64,000 nucleotides of DNA. Origin: Artemia franciscana (lineage: Eukaryota; Arthropoda; Branchiopoda; Anostraca; Artemiidae). The notes beneath the pieces are model-generated. The model worked only from the letters and a program-made list of their open reading frames with translations, was not told where the DNA came from and searched no databases. Position 1 is the first letter of the stretch. Every line of letters starts with the position of its first letter. Below are positions 37,617 to 48,597 of this stretch, piece by piece. The DNA is taken from the NCBI RefSeq assembly GCF_032884065.1, contig NC_088879.1, forward strand, positions 20,384,038-20,448,037. The letters are read 5' to 3'. Both the position numbers and the translations under genes were made by a program.

Positions 37617-38059
37617 TAATTTCAACTATTTATTCTACGGCCTTTCTGATTCAGGGGTCATTCTTAAAGAATTGGGACAAAACTTACGATTTAGTGTAAA
37701 GAGCGAGGTATTAACGAGGGTACAAACCCCCTCGTATACATAATAAAAATATAAGGTTATGAAAGTTTGTTACATAAGTTCATTCTTAAGTTACGTATAT
37801 TTTTTACTAATAAAAATGTTCGTTAAAAATTAAAAGTTCTAGTTGCCTTTTTAAGTAACCGAAAAATTGGAGGGCAACTAGGCCTCATTCTCCACCCTTT
37901 ATTTCTCAAAATCGTCTGATCAAAACTAAGAGAAAGCCATTTAGCCAAAAAAAGAATTAATATACAAATTTCATTTTAATAATTTCTGTGCGGAGAGCCA
38001 AAACCAAACATGCATTAATTCAAAAACGTTCAGAAATTAAATAAAAAAAAAACCAATTT

Positions 38060-38320
38060 TTTTAGCTGAAAGTAAGGAGCGACATTAAAAATTAAAACGA
38101 ACAGATATTGCTCCGTATATGAAATGGGTTATCCCCTCCGCAATCCCTCGCTCTTTACGCTAAAGTTTGACTTTTTGCCACAATTCTACTTTTTAAAACA
38201 ATTAAAAGCTTTAGCGTAAAGAGCGAGGGATTGCGGAGGGGACAACCCATTTTATATACGGAGTAATATCTGTTCGTTTTAAGTTTTAATGTCGCTCCTT
38301 ACTTTCAGCTAAAAAACTTA
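38060..38320. repeat. P2 palindrome of X8, about 105-bp arms
   Basis: The left arm (gaaagtaaggagcgac...ctctttacgctaaag) is mirrored by the right arm (ctttagcgtaaagag...gtcgctccttactttc) around about 40 unpaired bases. This copy's variants (ctccgcaatccctcgctc and cagatattgctccg) have matching changes in the other arm (gagcgagggattgcggag, cggagtaatatctg, with one mismatch in the latter). Confidence 0.92.
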
Positions 38321-38335
38321 GTTTTTTTTATTTAA

Positions 38336-38458
38336 TCAGCATAAAAATCAAATTCTTTAGATGTATCTATTGATATCAAAATTTCTTTTTTTTAGAATTT
38401 CGGTTTCTATTGAGCCGGAACGCTCCTTACTTACAGTTCGTTACAGCGAACTGTTTGA
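38336..38458 (-). mobile_element. Element X, copy X7, head part (minus)
   Basis: The remainder of X7 after the X8 insertion: TCAGCAT..., 'tattgagccggaacgctcc' and the head hairpin, ending GA at 38,457-38,458. The next base is the first base of the X9 3' end. Confidence 0.88.
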
Positions 38459-39690
38459 TTAAATAAAAACAAAACATGTTTTTTCAGCTAAAAGTAAGCA
38501 ACAAAACAAAAACTTAAAACGAACAGAAATTATTAAATACATTAGGGGTGTTGCCCCCGCCTCGACACCTCGCTCTTCACGCTAAAGTTTTTTTAGTAGC
38601 CTACTTTTAAAAATGCTTCTTACTGTTCTAATCAAACGAGCCTTGTGTTTCAGGAGCCATTCTTTAAAGATTGGGACAAAACTTTAGCGTAATGAGCTAG
38701 GAGTTAAGGAGGGGGAAACACCCCATATATATGTGGTAATTTCTTTTTGTTTTAAGTGTCAATATAGCTCCTTACTTTCAGCTGAAAAAAAGTTAATCTA
38801 AAGGGTTTTTTATATAATACCAAGAAATCCGGCTCCGCTTCCACGGACCCCCCCCCCCACGGAAAAATCCTCTAGAAAACTTAATCATGGTGAAAATTTC
38901 CCCCGGACAACTATCTTTACACTCTCCATGCGTAAGATTGAGTCGAAAAGAGAAAGCAAGACATATAAAAAGAATTTCGTATAGGAATTCTGGCGAATTC
39001 GCTCAGTGAAAAATTCTCCCACGTAATCCCCCAGCGGAAAAGTCGTCTCTCCTTACCCGGAAAATGAATGAGGGGTCATGTTATCTACAAATGCATAGCT
39101 ATTGGGTCTCTCAGCGATGCTGAACAAAATAGCTATCTAAAAATTTTGATTGGAAGATCTTGGGAAAAATTGGTATGAGAGGGTACCTAGTTGCCCTCCG
39201 ATCTTATGGGGAACTTAAAAAGGTGCTAGAACTTTTAATTTCTGTTCGATTGAGCTTTCTTCCAATTTTATAGGACCAATGGGTCGATACGATCCCCTCT
39301 GAAAAAAATAAATAAATACGCGTCCGTGATTTTTCTTCTGGCCGAAAATACAAAATTCCACATTTTTGCAAATAGGAGCTTGAAAACTCTACAGTAGGGA
39401 TATCTGATATGCTGAATTTGAGGATGTGATTTCTTGATGGTTTAATTATTAAGATTCTTTGACTTTTAGGGGGGGCGTTTCCCCCTTTTTCAAAAATCAG
39501 GCAAACTTTCTCAGACTCGTAGTCTTTGATGGGTAACGCTAATCCTAATGGATCTCATATATCTGGAATCAGCATAATAAGTCATTTTTATATATATGTC
39601 TATTGGTATCAAAACTCCTTTTTTTATAGTTTTAGTTACTATTGAGCCGCGTCACTTCTTACTTACAAGTCGTTACCACAAACTGTTTGA
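38459..39690 (-). mobile_element. Element X, copy X9 (minus), diverged
   Basis: It starts with TTAAATAAA (the reversed 3' end) and finishes at the reversed head CTGTTTGA at 39,690. Its palindrome region keeps a P1-like centre (tgtttcaggagccattc), L2 is missing, and L3 is clearly more diverged than in X8. Read on its own strand, its 3' end runs directly into the 5' end of X7. Confidence 0.82.
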
Positions 39691-40100
39691 TTCCAAATAT
39701 ATAAAATTCATCAAGTTTAGTGTCACCCATCAAAGGCTACGAACCCGAGAAAATTTGCCTGATTTTTGAAAAAGGAGGGATAGCACCCCTAAAATCAAGC
39801 AGTCTTAATGAAAATCACACCATTAGATTCACAGTATTAGAGAAACCTACAGTAGAAGTTCCAACTTCCGATATACAAAAATGTGGAATTTTGCATTATA
39901 TTGCCAGAAGAAAGATCACGGATGTGTATTTATTTGTTTTTTTTCCCAGGGGTGATCGCATCGAACTAATGGTTCTAGAAGAATGGGAGGGTTGCGTTCA
40001 AAGGGAAAGTAAAAGTTCTAGCGCCCTTTTTAAGTGATCAAAAAGATTGGGGAAAACTAGCCAAACTCCCACACTCCTTTCCCCCAAAGCACGGATCGGA
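39691..40100 (+). mobile_element. Element X fragment X10 (plus), 5' and 3' truncated
   Basis: Starts inside L3 (aaatatataaaattcatcaa) directly after the X9 head and runs to about 40,100 (ttcccccaaagcacggatcgg). It is diverged to about the same degree as X9. Confidence 0.75.
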
Positions 40101-41233
40101 AGCATGATTAGAAATTAAAATCTTTTCAAATGAAAATATTCCAACTAGAAGTATTCCAACCTCTGCACTCTCTAGGTGTGCCATTTGGAGAAGGATAAAT
40201 GACCCTAGATTTTGAAAATACCTTCCCCTTTGTAAAATTACTAGAGAGAATAAATTTTGAAAAATTAAACAAAAAGGTTTTTGTTTATGAATCAGGGTAT
40301 AGGGGGGGGGATCACATTTCCACGGGGGAATATTCTGCGGGGAGGGGGGTACACCAGCCATCGTTTTATTTCTAAAATTTTCTTCAGCGAGCGAAGCTCG
40401 TTCTTCTTGTTTTATTTATTTAATTGGCGAAAGAGTAATCTTGTTTCCTTTGCTAGTTTGGTAACCATGAGTAAAAGCAATTCATCCATACAAATTTTAA
40501 CATTGAAGAGAAAGTTCTGCCATTGAATTAAGTCACTTTATGTAACAGATGTTGTATGTCGTTACGCAATCAGTCGATCATTTTAGAGTAATAAATAAAA
40601 AGTTTTTTTGCCACATTAGATTAAAGAGAATCGCTAAAACGCTGAAACTGTAACAGAAATTACATGAAATAGTTGATTCCTACCAATCCTTCAGTGAACC
40701 ACCCTTCACTACGAACTTTAGATTATATTCTACAACAAATTTTACCATCTTTTCCATCGTATACGTATATTTAAATCACTACGGAGTAAATAAAATTTTA
40801 TTGTATAGTGTTTTCTTCTTCTCTGTTCCTTACACTCCGCCATATAGCTTTTTCTTAATTATGATGGGATACAAAACTTTTTTTTTTACATGTAATTCAG
40901 TAAAACAAGACCTTTACAAGCGTATGCTATTACAAAAGAATTTGTCGATTTAGGGGTAATTTTCAAGACGTTGTCTTGGTAAAAAGCCACCTGCCTTCCA
41001 AGCACTTTTTTTAACCCGATACTAAGCATGGAAGGTTGACCATTGCAACCTAGGAGGGGTCTCATTCGATTAGAAATTAAACTATCTAGAATAATTACTC
41101 AGAGTTGGCAGAAGTTGGAGGGTGACCAGTCCCCCTTTTATGCCGTTTGGTGTTATCCGGGCTCCCGTAACCACAACATGTTGAATCGAAAATTTCAATA
41201 AACAAGTATCTGGGGATGATATAACTCCCACAC
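40101..41233. other. Spacer without recognised genes
   Basis: AT-rich. It contains a short hairpin CGAGC/GCTCG near 40,388-40,400 and a G run near 40,300-40,345. No exon was recognised. Confidence 0.5.
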
Positions 41234-41417
41234 AAGGCCGTATACAGGGGTAGGAGGTTAAGGGGTTTGAATCTTCCACCCAGGAAATGTTTGTCTTATT
41301 CGTGAAAATGTAACAAAAATGAATATAAACAAAGTTTTTATGCGTTTTTGAGGGTTTTTGTATACCCCCCTTTTTTGTGTAAAACGTCCCCCAAAAATAA
41401 ATCCTGGATACGGCCCT
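41234..41417. mobile_element. MITE-like repeat, about 184 bp
   Basis: The left end 'aaggccgtatacagggg' and the right end 'atcctggatacggccct' form terminal inverted repeats (13 of 17 bases). The interior is like 33,600-33,760. No clear flanking target duplication was seen. Confidence 0.6.
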
Positions 41418-42429
41418 ACTCCCACAGTCTCTGGGTTAAGGGCCATAAATACTTCAAATTATCCATTTGCAGAGTGGAAAATGAGGGGAAGCGGATATTG
41501 GATCTTCGATGTGCAAATACATCGATACTCCTAGGGATCGTATTTTTGGTTCAATAAGATCTTGTGCTTTGGTACCGAAGAGAGAGGCTATCAACCTGCC
41601 TTGATCTGGAATGCGATAATTTTATTTCTGAAATTCTATTTAAGAAAGCAAACTTGATTTATAAACAGCGATTTCGGCAGCATCAATTCGTAAGACCCAA
41701 AAATGAACCTTAGTTTCGTGTGTAACAGACTTGAAACTAATAGGGAATGAAGATAGGACTGAGTAGACCCCAATGACAATTAAAAATTTTGAAGTTAGGA
41801 TGTATCGCTATGTGACACCTAGTACTGCACATGCGAATGTCGTCGTTTTTTTCCGATTTGCTTAAATCTACAGGACACAGAGAAAAGAGACCTCGATGAA
41901 GACAAATAACAATCTACATATAAAATCAAATATAGATAAGGAATTTTCCACTCGGGAGATTTTTGAGCGGGGGGATATTCCACAGAGAAATTTTCAGGGG
42001 GGATTATCCTCCTCCCAATTGGTAATAATGCGCAGAGGGAATTTGCCACGGAGGAGAATTTTTCGGAGAGGAGGAGTTTTTCACAGGAAGATTTTCCATG
42101 GGGGTTGTGCTTGAATTTCCTTTCTTTGGAGATCGCAGCAACGAGCGATGAATTGAAAATAATTTGTTCTATTGACTCGGGACGCCCAGAACAGACCAAA
42201 ATTGTTTTGTTTCACTCAAATATAATTTAATAAAATGATGGATTAAGAAGCGTGTATATTCAAGAACATCTATAGTATGGCTTAAGCCCGAAAGTTCCAC
42301 AGATTTTCAATCCATATGAATGAACATCCTAAATGAAAATTCATTAGCAAAAATACTATAAAAAAGTTATTGTACAAAGCTACGGCTGATATGGTCTTTC
42401 TTCCGGCAAAAAAAAAAAAAAAAAAAAAA
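41418..42429. other. Spacer with a G-rich repeated patch and A run
   Basis: At 41,945-42,115 short phrases such as 'ggagatttttgagcggggg', 'gaattttcaggggggat' and 'gattttccatgggggt' repeat roughly every 20-30 bases; they resemble the G-rich part of element X L3 and may derive from it. An A run lies at 42,408-42,429. No gene was recognised. Confidence 0.45.
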
Positions 42430-42735
42430 TTCAACATTCTTAAAGATTGGAGCTTGAAACCCCTCTAAATGGGTTCTCTGATATGCTGAGCATGTTAGTA
42501 TGATTTTTGCTAGTATCACTTGGCCTTTTAGACCCTCCCCTTCTTTTCAAAAATCCAGAAAAAATTCTCGGGCCTGTAGCTTTCGGTGGGCAGTATTAGA
42601 CTTGATAAATTTTATGCATTTGAAATAAGGAAGAAAAGCCAATTATTTTGATGGACCAATTGTTTCCTGTTTTTAGAGCTTTGGTTACTATTGGGCCGAG
42701 TCACTCCCAGGCTTTCGTTACCACGATGAGACGTT
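42430..42735 (-). mobile_element. Element X fragment X11 (minus), old
   Basis: Diverged reverse copy of the first 300 bases of L3 and the head: 'ggagcttgaaaccc', 'ggttctctgatatgctga', 'tggttactattgggccgagt', then a damaged head 'cgttaccacgatgagacgtttg'. Confidence 0.72.
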
Positions 42736-43165
42736 TGAAAAAAGATAAATATTCAAACAACAATATTCAAAGTACACTATTATAATATAAACACAAAGAC
42801 ACTATTATACAACGATTCAAAGCACAGGTGGTTTGCAGTAAAACACAAATACAACTATACATTTTAGAGGTAGATTCAAGAGTTAGAAGGAGGAGAGGAC
42901 CCCTATTCTCATTTGGAATAGTTCCAATTTTAAATTCTTGAGAAAACCTTTGATTTTGTTTTGCAGTTGTGTTGTAGATGGACCAATAGAAAATGCATTG
43001 CTCAAAATATAAATCGTTTTCAATGAAGTGTAAGTGGCACTCTGGCCTTTAGAGTTTAAAGGGGCAGCAGCCACAGTCTCGTTTGTGGTAATTTTCGTGT
43101 GTTTTAATTTCGAACTTTATTATTAATTCGAATTTCCCTTAGTTTTGGGATTGATTTATTCACCC

Positions 43166-44575
43166 TGTGATAAAAGAGTTTCTTAAATATGGCGACTCTG
43201 AGGTTAGAAATAAGCTACTGAAGATTATGAATATGACTTTTGAAAGATAAGGGGAACCACCTAATTATTTTAGGAAAACCTTAATTAAACCACTGCATAA
43301 AAAAGGTGACAAGAGTGAATGTCGTAATTATCGAGGCATTAGTCTGGTCTCTGTAGGCAGCAAATTACTTAGTAATACGATACTTTTTTAGACTGAGAGA
43401 TGCTGAAGACAAAGTTTTAAGAGAAGAACAGTGCGGTTTTAGAAAAGGTAGAGGATGTGTCGACCAAATTTTCACTCTTAGGTTGATAATTGAGAAGTAC
43501 CTTTGTTGTGAAACGCCTTTGGTCCTCAGTTTTATAGGTTATGAGCAAGCGTTCGATTTTGTTGATAAAAGAGCTTTAGCAAAGGTCTTATCCTTAAATG
43601 GTATTCCAGACAAATACATTAGGGTGATTTGTGCTATTTACGAGAATAATACTGCTGCGGTTAAGGTAGGAAATGAGGTTAGCAACTGGTTTTGTATTAA
43701 ATCAGGAGTTAAACAGGGTTGTGTTCTACCCCCCCCCTTTATATGGATCATTTTGAGGCAATTGGAGAGCACAGAATCAAATGGGGAGGAAAAACTCTCC
43801 TGGACTTATATTATGCTGATGATTTAGGCACATTAGATGAAAGTGTGAGCAAAATGAATGAATTTTTAGAGATTTTGCGAGTTCAGGATGCTAGAATAGG
43901 TTTGAAAATTAATGTTAGGAAGACTGTCGATAAGGCAAGGAATAAGTGAAGACGAAAAGATGACGTTGGGTAACGCAAAGATTGATCAGGTGGACAGCTT
44001 CACTTATCTTGGCAGTATTATTAGTAAAGACGGTGGGAGCAGTGAAGATGTTAAAAATAGAATAGCCAAGGCTCAGGGTGTTTTTTCACAGTTAAAAAAA
44101 AGTTTGGAAGAATAGGAAGATAAGTCTGCAAACCAAGATTAAAATATTGGAAGCTACAGTGATGAGAGTGGTCAAATGTGGCTCTGAAGCATGGGCGTTC
44201 CGAAAATCAGATGAAAATTTACTAGATGTTTTCTAGAGAAACTGCCTACGGATTGTTCTGGGTACCTGGCAACCCCGCTTCTTAGGGCTATAATGAAAGA
44301 AAGGTTGCGATGATTCGGCCACGTTCTGCAGATGAGGGATGACAGATTGCGAAAGATTGTCCTTTTTGGCCATCCGTCTGGGGCTAAACGGAAAGCAGGT
44401 CGTCCTTGTCTGGGGTGGGAGGATGTCATAAATAAAGATTTATAGGAAATAGGAACTTCCTATAAGGGTTTAAAGAGGGAGGCCTTGAATAGATTGAGTT
44501 GGAGAAGGAGCGTGCGTAGCTGTGTTGGCCTCAGGCGGCTTGGTGTTGCGGTGAGTTATTAGTAGTAGTAGCAGT
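43166..44575 (+). mobile_element. LINE-B: EN/RT LINE, 5'-truncated, with (TAG)n tail
   Basis: RT region in order: CRNYRGISLVSVGSKLLS near 43,320, EEQCGFRKGRGCVDQIFTL near 43,425, EQAFDFVDKRALAKVLSL (motif A) near 43,540, SGVKQGCVLPP (motif B) near 43,705, YYADDLGTLDESVSKMNEF (motif C) near 43,815 and FTYLGSIISKDGGSSEDVK near 44,005. The C-terminal tail runs to 44,550 (RRSVRSCVGLRRLG). At least four frame breaks, so inactive. It ends in TAG repeats. The endonuclease domain is absent. The style is RTE-like; the clade is from memory. Confidence 0.88.
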
Positions 44576-45163
44576 ATAGGTTATCTTTGTGTTTGATGTA
44601 ATCTTTCGTTTTATTTTTTGCTTGTTTTGAGGTTTATTAATTAATCAGTCCCAGTTTATTTTTGCCTCAAGTTTGGTTTTCGAGTACTATATTACTTTAT
44701 ATCTGCCCGTCGTTATAGAATAATTCGTTACAGAATAATTCGTTATAGAAAATTCGTTCGAAATTCTGGAGAGATTAATACTCCATTGATTGTTTCGACC
44801 CTGTCGACGTTTCTGTGGTTTAGAGAGGGATTAAAACCTTGAATCATCTTGATCAGAGTATTAAAAATAATTAAGATATTTCTCTGTTTAAGAGAGAAAT
44901 CAAAGAAATCCTTTTTAGTAAGTATGAATTATAGTTCTTTTTTATTGGGGAGGGGGAGGGGAGTGTAAATAAATACTTGAATAGCTTATTACGGCCTCTT
45001 GGAGTACGATTTTAATAATAAAATTGAATTTGTTTCGTTGTAAGGTTTGTAGCGCCAACTAGGATGCGTGATTTGTATTAGTTGTTTATAATTTATTTAG
45101 TCCTGTATTATTTTTTCTTGCGCTCTTTTGCCCCGCCCCTCCCTGGGCAAGGTTTTTACTTCC

Positions 45164-45347
45164 ACCATCTTAGCCTCTCTTTTTTAGACCTAGAAAGAGG
45201 GGTATAGCACATATTTCCTTATACAAAAAGCACACCCCAAGAAGTATTTCTGGGAAGGGAAGGGTCTTGGATGCCTAAAATGGAAGCCAACCATCTTAAC
45301 CTCCTTTTTTAGACCTAGACAGAGGATGTAGCAAATATCTCCTTAAT
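45164..45347. repeat. Tandem duplication, 127-bp period
   Basis: 'accatcttaRcctc...ttttttagacctaga' and 'tagcaMatatYtcctta' occur twice, beginning at 45,164 and 45,291. No gene is involved. Confidence 0.8.
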
Positions 45348-45597
45348 ATTGTTATTTGATATTTCATTGACAATAATAATATTGTCAATAGTAAGAAATA
45401 GTTTTAATAGTAAGAAAATGTTTTAATAGTAAGAAATAGAATAGGAACTACTACGCAATAAAAACACAGATGAAAGAGTTTTTCTGTCATATTATGAAAA
45501 TGGACAAGCTTTGTTTTTAAGTTTTGTTTATGTTAGTTTATTTCTATGGTTTTAAGCCATTCATTGCTTTAATATTAGGAAACACAATAGGAATGCA

Positions 45598-45647
45598 ACT
45601 ACTACTACTAGCGACTCATTGCAGCACCAAGCCGCCGGAGGGAATAC
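45598..45647 (-). mobile_element. LINE-B 3' terminus, about 50-bp scrap
   Basis: 'actactactactagcgactc' followed by 'agcaccaagccgcc' is the reverse complement of the LINE-B end at 44,540-44,575, including the TAG tail. It is the shortest of four LINE-B pieces in the window. Confidence 0.75.
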
Positions 45648-47907
45648 CGCGCAATGAAAATACACACGCAAGAATTTTTGTTATATTATGGGAATTTTCG
45701 AGAAGCATTTGGTTTATCTAATCGTATACACATTATGATCAACCTTAAAGTTACAAAATCTAGTACTGCTGGGAAAAATTACCCACTTGGATATTAAGTA
45801 ATTTCCCTACGGAATCGAAAATTGCTAGCTGATTGCTCAAACTGATTGAGCTGCAATGTTTTAATACCAATTCTTGCTGATATATTTGAAGTTTCAATAT
45901 AGACATACTAAAATTAATAAAATACTAAAATTAATAAGTAAATAAAATTAATAAATAAAATAATAAAATAGTAAATAAAATTAATAAGTTAACATACTAA
46001 AATCAATAGCTCCCACCTTTTGATTCGATTTTTAGTCCGTTCTAGATATAAAATTCTGAGAATGGAGGAGGGGCATGGACGTATACAAAAATAAAGGCAA
46101 TTACAAAATTTTTCTAAGATTAAAATTGTTTAGTTTTTGTCTAGATTTCCCACCATTTTCAACATGTTTTTTGTTTTGGTTTTCATGATTGCCTTTATTT
46201 AGAATTCATTCGAAGGCAACTATATTTCTAGCCTAGGATATAATACTACTTAGCATAAGCTAATATTTCAAAGGTAGATTCTTTTGTAAGATTTAAATTC
46301 TTAGTCAATTTTCCCCTTAAGGTGTATGAACTAAGTTAACACGAAACTTCTAACTAATAGCATTCGAGGAAGTAATTTTTGGGCTATTTATTGAGATTGT
46401 TAAAATGTTATACACAAATCTCCTTTTACAATGTAATCTATTATACTTCCTGGTTTAACGTTTTTTTCCTTTCTAGCAATTTAATAATTCAAAAACCAAT
46501 AAGTGGAAACATGTAACCACCTTTAAAACCTATACATGAATGAGCAATTACCAGTTGTGGTATTTTAATCAATAATTCAACATCCGGCTTTAACTTTTTA
46601 AAATATTTTTTGTTCATTTTCTCCACTTTAACTTTCACGCAAATAGATATTGCGAAGACGGAACTGCCTTTGCAATATACATGCGTAGAAATTAAAAAAA
46701 GAAAAGAAGTTGAAAAAAGGAACAAATTATGTTTGTTTAGTCCTCCATCTTAAAACAAAACAACATATCTCTATTTTTCGGGAGCGGTGAACTTACATTA
46801 ATGACTCTGAATACCCTTTAACTCAAGCCTATGATAGGGGAAAAACATACTCTCTCTGTTTTTGATATTTCAGGACAAACAAAAATTCCAGTAAATTTTA
46901 ATAACAATCTTGGGACTCCCTTGTTATATCATGTTTGGATAACGTTTCCTAAATTATGCCAGTTTCATTATTATTCATAAATTATTTCATAAATTTCATA
47001 ATTTCATTATTCATATTTCATTCATATTCTATTCATATTCACACTGTTCATAATTTCACTATCCACTATTTCATAAATTATGCATGTTTCCTAAATTATG
47101 CCAGTTACGACCAGAGCCACATTATAGTCATGTTTGTTCATAATAGAATATCCTACATGACAATATTGCCAAAGATGTTTCCCACGCTTAATCTGGTGAG
47201 TTGCAATGTTCAACATTCCAGCCTAATTTTATTACTGACTAATCAGAGTGAAAATTTAAGGCAGATTAAAGCAGAAAATTGGAACAACAGAAAATAAAAA
47301 CTTCATCATAACTTTAATTGTATGGGTTTTCCAAGTTTTGGTGTAGATAGTTGAATAGCCATGGCTGTCCTCGATCTGGAGCAGTGAATGATATAATGCT
47401 TTATAGCCTACGTCAGTTCTTTAAAATTCTTACCAAGCATGAAACAGCAGCAATCGATACTTAGAGAAATTCTATCAGAAAATGCTAAAGAAACATTGAT
47501 GTTGTCGAAAAAAAGAAATACCATTCGATAAAAATCGTTAAGACTGCTAAAAAATACAATCAAAGCTAGAATACAGTGAATATTATGATGACAAACACCC
47601 CTTCCCACTCGAAGACTGATTTATAAGATATATTCTCTTGATCAGATTTATGTCTGTGGTGATGGCTTGGGTAAGTTTCTGTCACGGTTAGCATGGAAAA
47701 ACTAAAAAGTCATTGTTAACAAATTTGAGCTTATTAAAATTGAAAAAATAAATCTTTGCATGAAATTTATCGGTTATACTATATGCTTCACACATACAAA
47801 AGTAAAAATCTATTGCTCCACGTGAGTCTGCTATTACAAATGGTATTCAACTGCGGAATAGCCACAGATGTGTTCTGTCCTGGTTCTATGTCTTTGACGG
47901 TTAAGAA

Positions 47908-47977
<70 letters not shown>

Positions 47978-48597
47978 CGAATTACAGGAGCTGATGGTTA
48001 TAAAATGAGACAAGTGAAGCTCTTTTTGACCCCATATGATCGGTTTTGTTTTGAAAAAGATTACAATAAGCAATCATGTACATGGAACTATTGTAAATCC
48101 AATGCCTTTGATATCGCTACCTAGTCTTACGCTATTTTATCCCTTTTTAAGTCAGGATATTGACAATTATGTAATTTTTGTTCTTAGATTCAATTCTTTG
48201 TTCTTAGAATTCAAAACTCTGGTAGCAAATAAAAACAGGTAAAACAGTTTCCAAAAGTAAACTTCATGCGGCTTTCCCTATGCATGAAATTTCCCTATTT
48301 GCTTTAAATCAAAAAGCCTCTATCACTGGTCTTTTTTCGATGTCATCTATTTGCGTTCTTAATTCAGTAAATATGCTCTTATCTTGCTTATGCAGATGAT
48401 ATTATGAGGATCAGAAGGACTAAAAATAGCTTTTTCTATCTGTTTTGATCTGTTTGTCTATCTCTACCTTCCCCATTTCCCTGATTTTCTACCTCTTCAT
48501 CTGTTCATCTAAATTACGTACAATTAAACTTCATCTAAATCTTTGTGTATTGTTTTTTTTTTGTTCTGTCAGTGTCTTTTTTTCAGTAGCTAGGGAT
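45648..48597. other. Long AT-rich stretch without recognised genes
   Basis: Contains ATTAATAAAT-type simple sequence (45,900-46,000), a 21-base direct repeat 'gtttcctaaattatgccag..' at 46,944 and 47,096 bounding a TTCATAA-rich segment, and the poly(A) tract listed next. The 113-codon frame at 46,956-47,297 is an artefact of the TTCATAA repeats. Confidence 0.5.
47909..47975 (+). repeat. Poly(A) tract of 67 bases
   Basis: Uninterrupted A run. It could be the tail of a retroposed sequence on its left, but no recognisable element or target duplication borders it. Its length could also reflect an assembly artefact. Confidence 0.95.

Larger units (their letters stand above)
36585..38335 (+). mobile_element. 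Element X, copy X8 (plus): complete 1,751-bp reference copy
   Basis: Both ends are fixed because it interrupts X7: X7 reads ...AAAA | X8 | TCAGCATAAAA..., matching the uninterrupted 'aaaatcagcat' of other copies. X8 begins TCAAACAGTTCG and ends TTTATTTAA. Order: head hairpin (36,592-36,607), L3 (to about 37,470), P1 (about 37,480-37,745), L2 (to about 38,040), P2 (about 38,060-38,320). It carries no conserved reading frame and is therefore non-autonomous. The zero-duplication reading assumes TC belongs to the element; a 4-base AATC duplication would fit this copy but not X14. Confidence 0.88.

Noticed and set aside
39720-40361. Frames of about 105 codons on both strands
   Set aside because: They fall inside element X copy X10 and its edge; the matching frames in other X copies are not conserved.
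46956-47297. 113-codon frame rich in Ile, Phe, His and Ser
   Set aside because: It is produced by TTCATAA-type repeats between two direct repeats.
47756-48124. 122-codon frame with a long polylysine run
   Set aside because: It is the translation of the 67-base A tract with unrelated flanks; there is no other coding sign.
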